From: Massilia timonae CCUG 45783
GTDB lineage: Bacteria; Pseudomonadota; Gammaproteobacteria; Burkholderiales; Burkholderiaceae_D
Length of the DNA: 64,000 nucleotides
Assembly: GCF_000315425.1 (NCBI RefSeq)
Contig: NZ_JH992922.1
Coordinates: 1,793,086 to 1,857,085 of the forward strand
Reading direction: 5' to 3'
Shown here: piece after piece, positions 1 through 7,650 of the stretch
Position numbering within the stretch: the stretch's first letter is position 1
Layout: each line of letters starts with the position of its first letter
Translations under genes and position numbers: made by a program
The notes under the pieces: model-generated
Databases searched by the model: none
Told to the model about the DNA's origin: nothing
What the model saw: only the letters and a program-made list of their open reading frames with translations

Positions 1-765
1 CTTGTGCGGCATGTGGCCCAGGTGGCTGGCGATCAGGCCGCCGATGGTGTCGACCTCGTCGTCCGGCAGCTCGGTGCCGAGCTCCTCGTTGAATTGCTCG
101 ATCTCGGTCAGCGCCTTGATGCGCCAGCGCGGGCCGTGCTGGCCTTCGCGGATCGAGATGATGTTGTCTTCTTCTTCGTCGAAGTCGTATTCGTCCTCGA
201 TGTCGCCGACGATCTGCTCGAGCACATCCTCGATCGTGATCAGGCCGGCCACACCGGAATACTCGTCGACCACGATCGCCATGTGGTTGTGGTTGGCGCG
301 GAAATCGCGCAGCAGCACGTTCAGGCGCTTCGATTCGGGAATGAAGACTGCCGGGCGCAATTTGGTGCGCACGTCGAAAGATTCTTCAGCGTAATAACGC
401 AGCAAATCCTTGGCCAGCAGGATGCCGACCACCTTGTCGCGCTCGCCTTCGATGGCGGGGAAGCGCGAGTGGGCGGTTTCGAGCACGTAAGGCATCCATT
501 CCTCGATCGGTTTCGTGATGTCGATCACGTCCATCTGGGAACGGGGAACCATGATGTCGCGCGCCGACAGGTCGGACACCTGGAACACGCCCTCGATCAT
601 CGACAGCGCATCGGCGTCGAGGAGGTTGCGTTCGTGGGCATCGTGCAGCACTTCGAGGAGCTCTGCGCGATTTTCGGGCTCGGGGGAGATGAAGGCGGTC
701 AGCCGCTCCAGCAGTGACCTGTGGGGTTTGGCGTCCGGTCGGACGTCACTGGGATACTCGGGCAT
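1..765 (-). CDS. corC: HlyC/CorC family CBS-domain protein, 3' end outside the window
   Basis: The 255 N-terminal residues are visible; the frame is still open at the window edge. CorC proteins are linked to magnesium and cobalt efflux or resistance, and the soluble form acts at the cytoplasmic membrane. Two CBS repeats cover about residues 65-195, with a DIMVPRSQMD motif near residue 70 and a conserved GLITIEDVLEQIVGDIEDE segment near residue 180. An acidic linker follows, then the start of the CorC/HlyC C-terminal domain. It is the last visible gene of a minus-strand cluster miaB-phoH-ybeY-corC, the usual betaproteobacterial order, in which lnt commonly comes next. The start is the ATG whose complement lies at 763-765. 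Confidence 0.9.
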   Translation of the reverse strand, partial: MPEYPSDVRPDAKPHRSLLERLTAFISPEPENRAELLEVLHDAHERNLLDADALSMIEGVFQVSDLSARDIMVPRSQMDVIDITKPIEEWMPYVLETAHSRFPAIEGERDKVVGILLAKDLLRYYAEESFDVRTKLRPAVFIPESKRLNVLLRDFRANHNHMAIVVDEYSGVAGLITIEDVLEQIVGDIEDEYDFDEEEDNIISIREGQHGPRWRIKALTEIEQFNEELGTELPDDEVDTIGGLIASHLGHMPHK

Positions 766-858
766 AGTTGGCGGGAAGCCGTTGTTGCAATGGGGTGTAG
801 GATACACCAAATAGGGGTGCGCCCAGTATTTACACGAGTGCGCACCCGACGGCTTGCC

Positions 859-1326
859 TCAATCAGCGTAGGGATCCGGGAAGCCCAGCACCTCCATGAT
901 GTCGCGCTCGAACTGCTCCATTTCTTCGGCGTCATCGTCGTTTTCGTGGTCCCAGCCCTGGGCGTGCAGCACGCCGTGCACGACCAGGTGGGCCGCGTGT
1001 TCCTCGACCGTTTTCTTTTGCTCCTCGGCCTCGCGTTGCAGCACGTCGGTGCACAGCACGATGTCGGCCTGGGTCGGGTCGTCCTCGCCCAGCTCCTCTT
1101 CTTCGTTGTAGGCGAAGGTGAGGACGTTGGTGGCGTAGTCCTTGCCGCGATAGGCCTTGTTCAGCGCCTGCCCCTCCTCGGCATCGACGAAGCGGATGGT
1201 CAGCTCGGCCGGGCCGAGCAGGGCCGCCTCGACCCAGCGCTGCAGCTTGGCTTCGGTGATCTCGCCTTCGAGGCGGGTATCGGCGAACTGGACTTCCAGT
1301 TCAAGTGGATGTTTTTTTTCTTGCAT
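859..1326 (-). CDS. ybeY: Endoribonuclease YbeY, 16S rRNA maturation
   Basis: This 155-residue protein has the family's zinc-binding signature [11 protein letters not shown], with His117, His121 and His127 as the three metal ligands. YbeY is a single-strand-specific endoribonuclease that takes part in 16S rRNA 3'-end maturation and ribosome quality control in the cytoplasm. Length and motif are normal for the family. Its start lies 26 bases inside the 3' end of the phoH-like gene upstream, so the two are probably translationally coupled. The pairing of ybeY with a PhoH-type ATPase is conserved across proteobacteria. Confidence 0.95.
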   Translation of the reverse strand: MQEKKHPLELEVQFADTRLEGEITEAKLQRWVEAALLGPAELTIRFVDAEEGQALNKAYRGKDYATNVLTFAYNEEEELGEDDPTQADIVLCTDVLQREAEEQKKTVEEHAAHLVVHGVLHAQGWDHENDDDAEEMEQFERDIMEVLGFPDPYAD

Positions 1327-2395
1327 TTTTCACCGGGGTCGGTTTGGGGAGGGCGGCCAGTTCCTGGACCGAAGTATCTTTATCGTATGCATCGATGATA
1401 CGCGCCACCAGCGGGTGGCGCACCACGTCGGCGCTCGAGAACTGGGTGAAGGCGATGCCGCGCACGTCCTTCAGCACGTGCATGGCGTCCACCAGGCCGC
1501 TGCGCTGGGTCTTGTGCAGGTCGACCTGCGTCACGTCGCCGGTGACGACGGCCTTGCTGCCGAAGCCGATCCGGGTCAGGAACATCTTCATCTGCTCGAC
1601 GGTCGTGTTCTGGGCTTCGTCCAGGATCACGAAGGCGTGGTTCAGGGTGCGCCCGCGCATATAGGCCAGCGGCGCGATCTCGATCACCTGCTTCTCGAAC
1701 AGTTTCTGGGTGCGGTCGAAGCCCAGCAGGTCGTACAGCGCATCGTACAGGGGGCGCAGGTAAGGGTCGACCTTCTGCGCCAGGTCGCCCGGCAGGAAGC
1801 CCAGGCGCTCGCCGGCCTCGACGGCGGGACGGGTCAGGATGATGCGCTTGACGGCGTCGCGCTCGAGGGCGTCGACGGCGCAGGCCACGGCCAGGTAGGT
1901 CTTGCCGGTGCCGGCCGGACCGATGCCGAAACTGATGTCGTGGTTCAGCACCGCGTTCAGGTACTGGATCTGGTGCGGCGTACGGCCGCGCAGGTCGCTG
2001 CGGCGGGTCTTGAGGAGCGGGCTTTCGAGGCTTTCCGGCGCCGCTTCGGCGTCGACGTCGGTTTCTTCAGGGGCGTCGGCCCTGGCGGCCGGGGCGGCAT
2101 CGGGATCGGTGGCGCGCGGCTTCAGGCCGGCGCGCTGCTCGACCAGGGCCAGTTGCACCTCTTCGATCGGCACGACCTTGTTGGCGACCGAATAGAAGCG
2201 TTCCAGCAATTCGACGGCGCGCTCGGCATTGGCGCCGCTGACGATGAATTTCTCGCCGCGGCGGAAGATCGTGACGTCGAGCGCGGCCGAGATCTGGCGC
2301 AGGTTCTCGTCGAGCGGGCCGCACAGGTGGGCGAGCCGCGTATTGTCGAGCGGATCGGGAGTGAAGTACGAGGGCAGGGTTGGCTGTGTTTTCAA
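1301..2395 (-). CDS. ybeZ: PhoH-like (YbeZ) ATPase
   Basis: A 364-residue PhoH-family P-loop ATPase. Walker A GPAGTGKT is at residues 159-166 and the Walker B-type FVILDEAQN at 255-263. The N-terminal part (about 20-75) resembles the KH-like region that precedes the ATPase domain in PhoH-like proteins. Residues 95-125 are a low-complexity Ala/Asp/Glu linker. The family is tied to RNA metabolism and is genetically linked to ybeY; the exact reaction is not settled. The start appears to be TTG, overlapping the miaB stop codon in a TTGA junction. No early ATG fits the frame, so the precise start is the weakest point. Confidence 0.9.
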   Translation of the reverse strand: MKTQPTLPSYFTPDPLDNTRLAHLCGPLDENLRQISAALDVTIFRRGEKFIVSGANAERAVELLERFYSVANKVVPIEEVQLALVEQRAGLKPRATDPDAAPAARADAPEETDVDAEAAPESLESPLLKTRRSDLRGRTPHQIQYLNAVLNHDISFGIGPAGTGKTYLAVACAVDALERDAVKRIILTRPAVEAGERLGFLPGDLAQKVDPYLRPLYDALYDLLGFDRTQKLFEKQVIEIAPLAYMRGRTLNHAFVILDEAQNTTVEQMKMFLTRIGFGSKAVVTGDVTQVDLHKTQRSGLVDAMHVLKDVRGIAFTQFSSADVVRHPLVARIIDAYDKDTSVQELAALPKPTPVKNARKKTST

Positions 2396-3753
2396 CTGGC
2401 TTTGGCTATCGTATCGAGGTTGGCGACGAGTTCGCCGCGCAAATAGTAATCGTGGCTGGCGACGATGCGCACGTCGGCCAACTGGCCGATCAGCGAGGCA
2501 TTCGTCGAGTCCAGCGGGAACAGAACCACGCGGTTGTTCTCGGCGCGGCCCTGCAATTGGGTGGCGTCCTTCTTGGCGACGCCTTCGACCAGCACCCGCT
2601 GCACGGTGCCGACCATGGCGGCGCTGTGCTTGCGGGTATTCAGGTCGATCAGGGCTTGCAGGCGCTGCAGGCGCGCCAGCTTGACCTCGTGCGGGGTGTC
2701 GTCTTCGAGGTTGGCGGCCGGCGTGCCGGGACGCTTGCTGAAGATAAAGCTGAAGCTATTGTCGAAATTCACGTCTTCGACCAGCTTCATCATGGCCTCG
2801 AAGTCGGCCTCGGTCTCGCCCGGGAAACCGACGATGAAGTCGGACGAGAACGTCATGTTCGGGCGCACCGCGCGCAGGCGGCGGATGATCGACTTGTATT
2901 CGAGGCCGGTATAGCCGCGCTTCATGGCATTGAGCACGCGGTCGGAGCCATGCTGCACCGGCAGGTACAGGTGGCTCACCAGTTGCGGGATCCTGGCATA
3001 GGCGTCGATCAGGCGCTGGCTGAATTCCTTCGGGTGGCTGGTGACGAAGCGCAGGCGCTCGATGCCGGGAATCTCGGCGATGTATTCCAGCAGCAGGGCG
3101 AAGTCGGCGGTGTCGCCACTTTCCATGGCGCCGCGGAAGGCGTTCACGTTCTGGCCCAGCAGCATGATTTCCTTCACACCCTGGGCCGCGAGGCCGGCGA
3201 CTTCGGTCAGCACGTCCTCGAAGCGGCGCGAGACTTCCTCGCCGCGGGTGTAAGGCACGACGCAGTAGCTGCAATACTTGCTGCAGCCTTCCATGATCGA
3301 GACATAAGCGACCGGACCTTCGACCTTGGCTGGTGGCAAGAAGTCGAACTTCTCGATCTCGGGGAAGCTGATGTCGACCTGGGACTTGCCCGACTGGCGC
3401 CGGTCCTGGATCAGCTGGGGCAGGCGGTGCAAGGTCTGCGGGCCGAACACCACATCGACATAGGGGGCGCGCTTGACGATGGCGTCGCCTTCTTGCGACG
3501 CGACGCAACCGCCCACGCCGATGACCAGCTCGGGATTCTTGCGCTTGAGTTCCTTGATACGGCCCAAGTCGGAGAACACTTTTTCTTGCGATTTTTCGCG
3601 GATCGAGCAGGTATTAAACAGGATCACATCCGCGTCTTCCGGCGTGTCGGTGCGCACCAGTCCATCGGAGGCGCCAAGGACGTCGAGCATCTTGTCCGAG
3701 TCGTACTCGTTCATCTGGCAGCCGAAGGTTTTGATAAATACTTTTTTTTGCAT
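2392..3753 (-). CDS. miaB: tRNA-2-methylthio-N6-dimethylallyladenosine synthase MiaB
   Basis: MiaB is a radical-SAM methylthiotransferase that converts i6A37 to ms2i6A37 in tRNAs reading codons that start with U. The N-terminal UPF0004 domain carries Cys12, Cys49 and Cys83 for the auxiliary cluster. The radical-SAM motif CSKYCSYC uses Cys157, Cys161 and Cys164. A TRAM domain closes the roughly 453-residue protein. The frame extends upstream to 3825, but [20 protein letters not shown] matches the usual MiaB N terminus, so 3753 is preferred. The partner gene miaA, which makes the i6A substrate, is at 21888-22844. Confidence 0.95.
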   Translation of the reverse strand: MQKKVFIKTFGCQMNEYDSDKMLDVLGASDGLVRTDTPEDADVILFNTCSIREKSQEKVFSDLGRIKELKRKNPELVIGVGGCVASQEGDAIVKRAPYVDVVFGPQTLHRLPQLIQDRRQSGKSQVDISFPEIEKFDFLPPAKVEGPVAYVSIMEGCSKYCSYCVVPYTRGEEVSRRFEDVLTEVAGLAAQGVKEIMLLGQNVNAFRGAMESGDTADFALLLEYIAEIPGIERLRFVTSHPKEFSQRLIDAYARIPQLVSHLYLPVQHGSDRVLNAMKRGYTGLEYKSIIRRLRAVRPNMTFSSDFIVGFPGETEADFEAMMKLVEDVNFDNSFSFIFSKRPGTPAANLEDDTPHEVKLARLQRLQALIDLNTRKHSAAMVGTVQRVLVEGVAKKDATQLQGRAENNRVVLFPLDSTNASLIGQLADVRIVASHDYYLRGELVANLDTIAKAS

Positions 3754-4360
3754 GGAATTGCTAGTTGGGGGCGAGCGCGGCATCGACAAGGCGTGGACGG
3801 GAGCCAGTTTACCGTAATTCGGCATGGACCCCGTCGGCCACCGGTGTGGCTGTTTTAATGCTGCGCGGAATGGTTAATTTCTTTACCTAAAGTAATTGTA
3901 TTTATGCTCAGATTGTTAAATGTCTGCTAGCGAACATACTTTATTATTCGTGATACATAGCTTTGCTGTCATGAAGTGTTTCCCTATGTAAATCAACAAC
4001 TTCTGAGTGGATTCCGATTTACAAAATTTATCCAAGAAATCTCTTGCGTGCGCCACAATTGAGCCCCATGTGCTGAAATGCAAACGTGACAAGCTTTCCA
4101 CACGATAGCTTGATTTCCGACAAGGAGTCACATGCGCGGGTTCGTCATCGCACTGGCGTACGCGACAGATAATTTGTTTGAAAGACAAGTGCGTATGTGG
4201 AAAGAAACATGGAGCACTGTGGGCCGGAATTCTTAAGGGAATGTTCAGATTAGCGCTGTTTAATCCCTGAACAAGTTCCGGGAACTTATGTTGACGAAAG
4301 GTAGTCTTTAACAAAAGTTCGTAAGGGAACTATTTTAACCAAACTCGTGAGGTAATTATC
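3754..4360. other. AT-richer intergenic region between miaB and the HTH gene
   Basis: About 600 bases, clearly richer in A and T than the neighbouring genes, with no convincing gene. A minus-strand open frame of 132 codons (3916-4314) has no recognisable family and no good ribosome binding site. The last 100 bases hold two inverted repeats described separately. The region may contain the promoters of miaB and of the HTH gene, but no clear -35/-10 pair stands out. Confidence 0.5.
4273..4331. promoter_or_regulatory. Two inverted repeats sharing AGTTC/GAACT half-sites
   Basis: AAGTTCCGGGAACTT (4273-4287) is a perfect odd palindrome. AGTTCGTAAGGGAACT (4316-4331) repeats the same half-sites with a 6-base spacer. 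A TTGACG hexamer at 4291-4296 lies between them. They end 30 bases before the start codon of the helix-turn-helix gene. This arrangement looks like paired operator sites, possibly autoregulatory; which protein binds is inference. Confidence 0.45.
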
Positions 4361-4771
4361 ATGGCACAACAACATCACGCTCTATCTTCGCAGGAAAGTT
4401 ACAACCCGAACCACTTGTTGGACATCCTGCTCGGTAAGATGCAGCTGAAAAACGACGCCGCCCTGTCGCGCATGCTGGAAGTGGCGCCGCCGGTCATCAG
4501 CAAGATCCGCCACCACCGCCTGCCGGTCGGCGCCTCGCTGCTGATCCGCATGCACGAAGTGACCGGCATGAGCATCCGCGACCTGCGCGACCTGATGGGC
4601 GACCGCCGCACCAAATACCGCCTGTCGGACGCCCAGGGCCGCCCGAAGCCAGAAGAGAAAGCTGCACAAGCCGCGGCCGCTGCCGCCCAGCAACAGGCCC
4701 AGCCGGCACAAGGCCAGGGCGCGCAAACCAACGAAGCGTCGAACAAGACCTCCGGCAATTATGCGCACTGA
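4361..4771 (+). CDS. Small XRE-like helix-turn-helix protein
   Basis: A 136-residue cytoplasmic protein. Residues 15-85 form a compact helical DNA-binding region (LLDILLGKMQLKNDAALSRM followed by VISKIRHHRLPVGASLLIRM) that reads like a Cro/C1-type HTH. The C-terminal 40 residues are low-complexity Ala/Gln, probably disordered. The start is supported by GAGGTAA about 7 bases upstream. It is monocistronic. The upstream inverted repeats make autoregulation plausible. Target genes are unknown, and no specific family name is claimed. Confidence 0.75.
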   Translation: MAQQHHALSSQESYNPNHLLDILLGKMQLKNDAALSRMLEVAPPVISKIRHHRLPVGASLLIRMHEVTGMSIRDLRDLMGDRRTKYRLSDAQGRPKPEEKAAQAAAAAAQQQAQPAQGQGAQTNEASNKTSGNYAH

Positions 4772-4778
4772 TGCCGTG

Positions 4779-4804
4779 GGCATGACAGCCGCATCTGTCA
4801 TGCC
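4779..4804. terminator. Hairpin after the HTH gene
   Basis: GGCATGACAG (4779-4788) pairs with CTGTCATGCC (4795-4804) across a 6-base loop, eight bases after the stop codon. No U-tract follows, so it may be a weak or factor-assisted terminator, or simply an mRNA 3'-end structure. Confidence 0.45.
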
Positions 4805-4897
4805 TTCGGTATTGGCGGGCTGCGGCGCCGCCACGCTGATCTTGCAGCAGCGGCGCCGCACTAGCTCCTATTGATTCATCGTGCACCGTCCTGCGGC

Positions 4898-5749
4898 CTA
4901 GGCCATCAGGATGGCTGTCATTTCCTCGAACTGCAGTTCCGTCTCGCGGAACACGTGCAGCCACGTTTCCTCAGGCAGACCGAGCGCCGTCCAGGCCACG
5001 CTGGACACGGCGGGCACCAGCTCGTCCGCGTCGCCGGCCAGGTCGAGCGCATGGGCCACCGCATGGGCCACATGGACGATGGTGGCCAGGAAGCCGGCCC
5101 CCGGCGTCTCGGGCGCATGATAAAAGGCGATCGCCTGCTGCATCGTGCCCGAGAACTGCCAGTGCTCGGCCAGCGCCGCGCCGGCCAGCAAATGGTCGAC
5201 CCCCAGCATGGCCCGTTCGGTGTCGAGCAGGTCGCCATCGCGGCGCTTGCGTTCGCGCAGGACGGCGTCGTACTGCTCGGGATAGCGCGTCACCAGCACC
5301 AGCCGCCCGATGCCGTGCAGCAGGCCGGCCGTGAACGCCACGTCCTGGTTGAAGCGCATATGGCGCGCCAGCACCCGCGCGCAGGCGGCGGTGGCGATCG
5401 ACAGGCGCCAGAAGGCCTTGTCGTCGAAGCTGGGGCAGCGTCCGCTCGGGAAACATCCGGTCATCGCCGCCGCCATGATCAGGTTGCGCGTGGCCTGGAA
5501 GCCCAGATACGTCATGGCTTGCTGGATCGTGGTGGCCTTGACCTGCAAGCCGAAGGCCGACGAGTTGGCCAGGCGCAGCGTCTTCGCCGTCAGCGCCTGG
5601 TCGGCCGACACTTTCCTGGCCAGCACCGAGATGTCGACATCCTCCTGGTCGATGCTGCCGAGCAGTTCCATCACGACGGCAGGCAGCGAGGGCAGGTCTT
5701 CCAGGCCCTGGACCAGCTGTTCAGAGGTGATTGCCGGGGTGGCCGTCAT
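4898..5749 (-). CDS. HDOD-domain signalling protein
   Basis: A 283-residue protein that is nearly all one HDOD domain (about residues 10-215), with the typical LPSLPAVVMELL opening, the LTAKTLRLANSSAFGL segment and AGLLHGIGRLVL. HDOD domains are non-catalytic HD relatives found in signalling proteins and act as protein-interaction modules; the partner here is unknown. The gene overlaps the small upstream gene by 4 bases (ATGA), so the two form an operon and probably act together. Confidence 0.85.
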   Translation of the reverse strand: MTATPAITSEQLVQGLEDLPSLPAVVMELLGSIDQEDVDISVLARKVSADQALTAKTLRLANSSAFGLQVKATTIQQAMTYLGFQATRNLIMAAAMTGCFPSGRCPSFDDKAFWRLSIATAACARVLARHMRFNQDVAFTAGLLHGIGRLVLVTRYPEQYDAVLRERKRRDGDLLDTERAMLGVDHLLAGAALAEHWQFSGTMQQAIAFYHAPETPGAGFLATIVHVAHAVAHALDLAGDADELVPAVSSVAWTALGLPEETWLHVFRETELQFEEMTAILMA

Positions 5750-6075
5750 GGCGCCACCTGCCGTTCCAGGCGGTAATCCTCGACGTAACGGCGCAGCAGC
5801 TTGCCGGCCCAGTCGTCGTCGCCCTCGAGATCGTGCTTGCGAAACAGGTGGTCGAGCCGGGCAACGACCGCCCCCTCGTCCGGCGCGCGGTGCGCCTCGA
5901 CGCGCGCCACCGGCACCGCCTCGATATGGTGACGCTGCAGCGAGGCGATGGTCGCCTCGCCCAGGACGGCGCCCTTGGCCAGCAGTACCAGGCCTTGATT
6001 GTCCAGCAGCTCGTCCGAGAGCACCATGCCCGGCGTTACCTGGGTCACGGGGACCATCGTGTGGTCATCGCTCAT
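5746..6075 (-). CDS. Small protein coupled to the HDOD gene
   Basis: A 109-residue hypothetical protein. Residues 8-50 (VTQVTPGMVLSDELLDNQG, then LLAKGAVLGEATIASLQRH) resemble the short regulatory segment found next to HD-GYP or HDOD domains. The rest is charged helix. The start at 6075 is chosen because GGAGGG lies about 5 bases upstream; an earlier in-frame ATG at 6090 would put that site inside the coding sequence. The 4-base overlap with the HDOD gene suggests a two-protein unit split from what is a single chain elsewhere. That last point is inference. Confidence 0.75.
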   Translation of the reverse strand: MSDDHTMVPVTQVTPGMVLSDELLDNQGLVLLAKGAVLGEATIASLQRHHIEAVPVARVEAHRAPDEGAVVARLDHLFRKHDLEGDDDWAGKLLRRYVEDYRLERQVAP

Positions 6076-6215
6076 ATTCCCTCCATTCAATTCTGCGCCG
6101 ATGTTATCACCGGCGCGGATGAATATCTGTAAGCATTGGCAATTGTTTCTCTGTCCCGGCCGCGATATGCGTCAAGACGCGCGCACCGAATGCCGGGGTC
6201 ACGTTACCATGCCCC

Positions 6216-6767
6216 ATGACCAGCCAACGTTACATTGCCTTGTTGCGCGGCGTAAATGTCGGCCGCGCCAAACGGATTGCCATGGCCGACCTGCGCAAGC
6301 TGGTCGAAAGCCTCGGCTATACCGGCGTGCGCAGCCTGCTCAATAGCGGCAATGTGATCTTCGACGCCGACGTGGCGTCCAGCCAGGCGGCGGAGGCGAT
6401 CGAGGAAGCGATGGTGCTGCGCCTTGGCGTCGCGGCGCGCGTGTTCGTGCTCGAGCGCCAGGAGCTGGCCGACATCATCGACGACAATCCGCTGCTGGAC
6501 CTGGCCGACGACCATGCGCGCCTGTTCGCCTTCCTGCTGACCGGCGAGCCGCAGCGCGAGATGGCGGCCTGCCTGTGCGGCCAGGACTGGCAGCCCGAGG
6601 CGCTGGCGATCGGTCGCCGCGCCGCCTATGTCTGGTGCCCGGAAGGCGTGCTCGACAGCGCCGCCGCGGCGGCCCTCGGCAAGGGGCTGGGCGACGGCAC
6701 GACCTCGCGCAACTGGCGCACGATCACCAAGCTGCACGGCTTGTGCAGCCATCCGGCCGGGTGCTGA
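6216..6767 (+). CDS. DUF1697 family protein
   Basis: A 183-residue protein with the family's conserved opening RYIALLRGVNVG, followed by MADLRKLVESLGYTGVRSLL and NSGNVIFDA. It ends with the conserved SRNWRTITKL motif. DUF1697 proteins are small, cytoplasmic, widely distributed and of unknown function. Length is typical. The gene is divergent from the HDOD pair and is followed by a convergent PEP-CTERM gene, so it is probably transcribed alone. Confidence 0.85.
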   Translation: MTSQRYIALLRGVNVGRAKRIAMADLRKLVESLGYTGVRSLLNSGNVIFDADVASSQAAEAIEEAMVLRLGVAARVFVLERQELADIIDDNPLLDLADDHARLFAFLLTGEPQREMAACLCGQDWQPEALAIGRRAAYVWCPEGVLDSAAAAALGKGLGDGTTSRNWRTITKLHGLCSHPAGC

Positions 6768-6804
6768 CCGGCAGTGGCGCGGCGCCGGCGGCGCTGCTGG
6801 CCGC

Positions 6805-7077
6805 CTACTTGAACTTGTCGCTGCTGTCGCGGCCGGCGCGGTAGCCGATCAGGATCAGACCGACCAGCATCATCGCGAACACCTCCGGCTCGGGCAGTTC
6901 GGGCAGGTGCGACGGTGGGGTGACAATGTGCGTATGGCCCGTGACTGCCAGGTCGTGCACCGGTTGTGGCGCTGGAATGGCTTGAATGCCATTGCCAGGA
7001 ACAAGATCGATAACGGCGGCTTGGGCTACATTGCCGAGGAAGACCGCAAGCGCCGCCGTCAAAGCATATCTTTTCAT
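6805..7077 (-). CDS. Very small PEP-CTERM sorting-domain protein
   Basis: A 90-residue exported protein. It has an N-terminal signal peptide (MKRYALTAALAVFLGNVAQA) and a C-terminal PEP-CTERM signal: PEPEVFAMMLVGLILIG followed by a charged tail with an Arg. Only about 40 residues lie between the two, rich in Pro and His. PEP-CTERM proteins are processed by exosortase and are linked to exopolysaccharide in Gram-negatives; no exosortase gene is in this window. The start at 7077 places GAGGA about 6 bases upstream; an ATG two codons earlier would abut it. Confidence 0.75.
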   Translation of the reverse strand: MKRYALTAALAVFLGNVAQAAVIDLVPGNGIQAIPAPQPVHDLAVTGHTHIVTPPSHLPELPEPEVFAMMLVGLILIGYRAGRDSSDKFK

Positions 7078-7650
7078 AGCCATTCCTCTTTACAAGCTAA
7101 ATGCCACCAAGCTTTGGATGGGTTGAAACTTCATCCGCGGTCGCCATCTTGCCAAATCAGGATAGCAAATCCGCTGGCCTCACTGCGCGCAATTGAGCCG
7201 ATGAGTTGTAGAAAGAAGTCATGTTTTTGCTGAAAGATGCGAACATGTTGCGTTCACTCAATGCAAAAGTTGACTGTGGTAAATAAGCTGCGCTCAGCAG
7301 TAACTCAGGTGTCAATATAATGCCTGGATTGGGTGGTTTGATAATGCGAATTTCGCAAGAAATCGCTGTTTGATTGGCATATTCATCATGATTGCTGTCA
7401 CTCGGATAATCAAAAACGTTAGCAGCTTTTTCATCATCATCAAATTCCGCATTTTTTTGTTCGCAGGGTATTCACCGCGGTTTTTTTTGAAGGTATAGTC
7501 TCCTTATCCCCTTGCCTTCGGGCATCACAGCAACGTCCCAACCAACACGTCTGAAACCCTCGGCCCAGGCCGACGCCGCGCTCGCCGCCTTTGCGACACG
7601 GCACCAGCAGTCCCACTTTTTGCACGACGCACCTTTCGACGAGTAACCAG
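7078..7650. other. AT-richer intergenic region upstream of the protease gene
   Basis: About 570 bases with low GC for this genome, separating the divergently transcribed PEP-CTERM and protease genes. I see no supported gene. The protease promoter candidate lies near 7471-7499, leaving a leader of roughly 145 bases. Confidence 0.5.
7471..7499 (+). promoter_or_regulatory. Candidate sigma-70 promoter for the protease gene
   Basis: TTCACC (7471-7476) and TATAGT (7494-7499) are separated by 17 bases, each close to the sigma-70 consensus. It is the best-matching pair in the AT-rich region before the gene at 7651. Confidence 0.45.

Noticed and set aside
3916..4314. 132-codon minus-strand open frame in the AT-rich gap
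   Set aside because: No recognisable domain, no good ribosome binding site, and irregular composition with scattered Cys and His. It overlaps the operator-like repeats.
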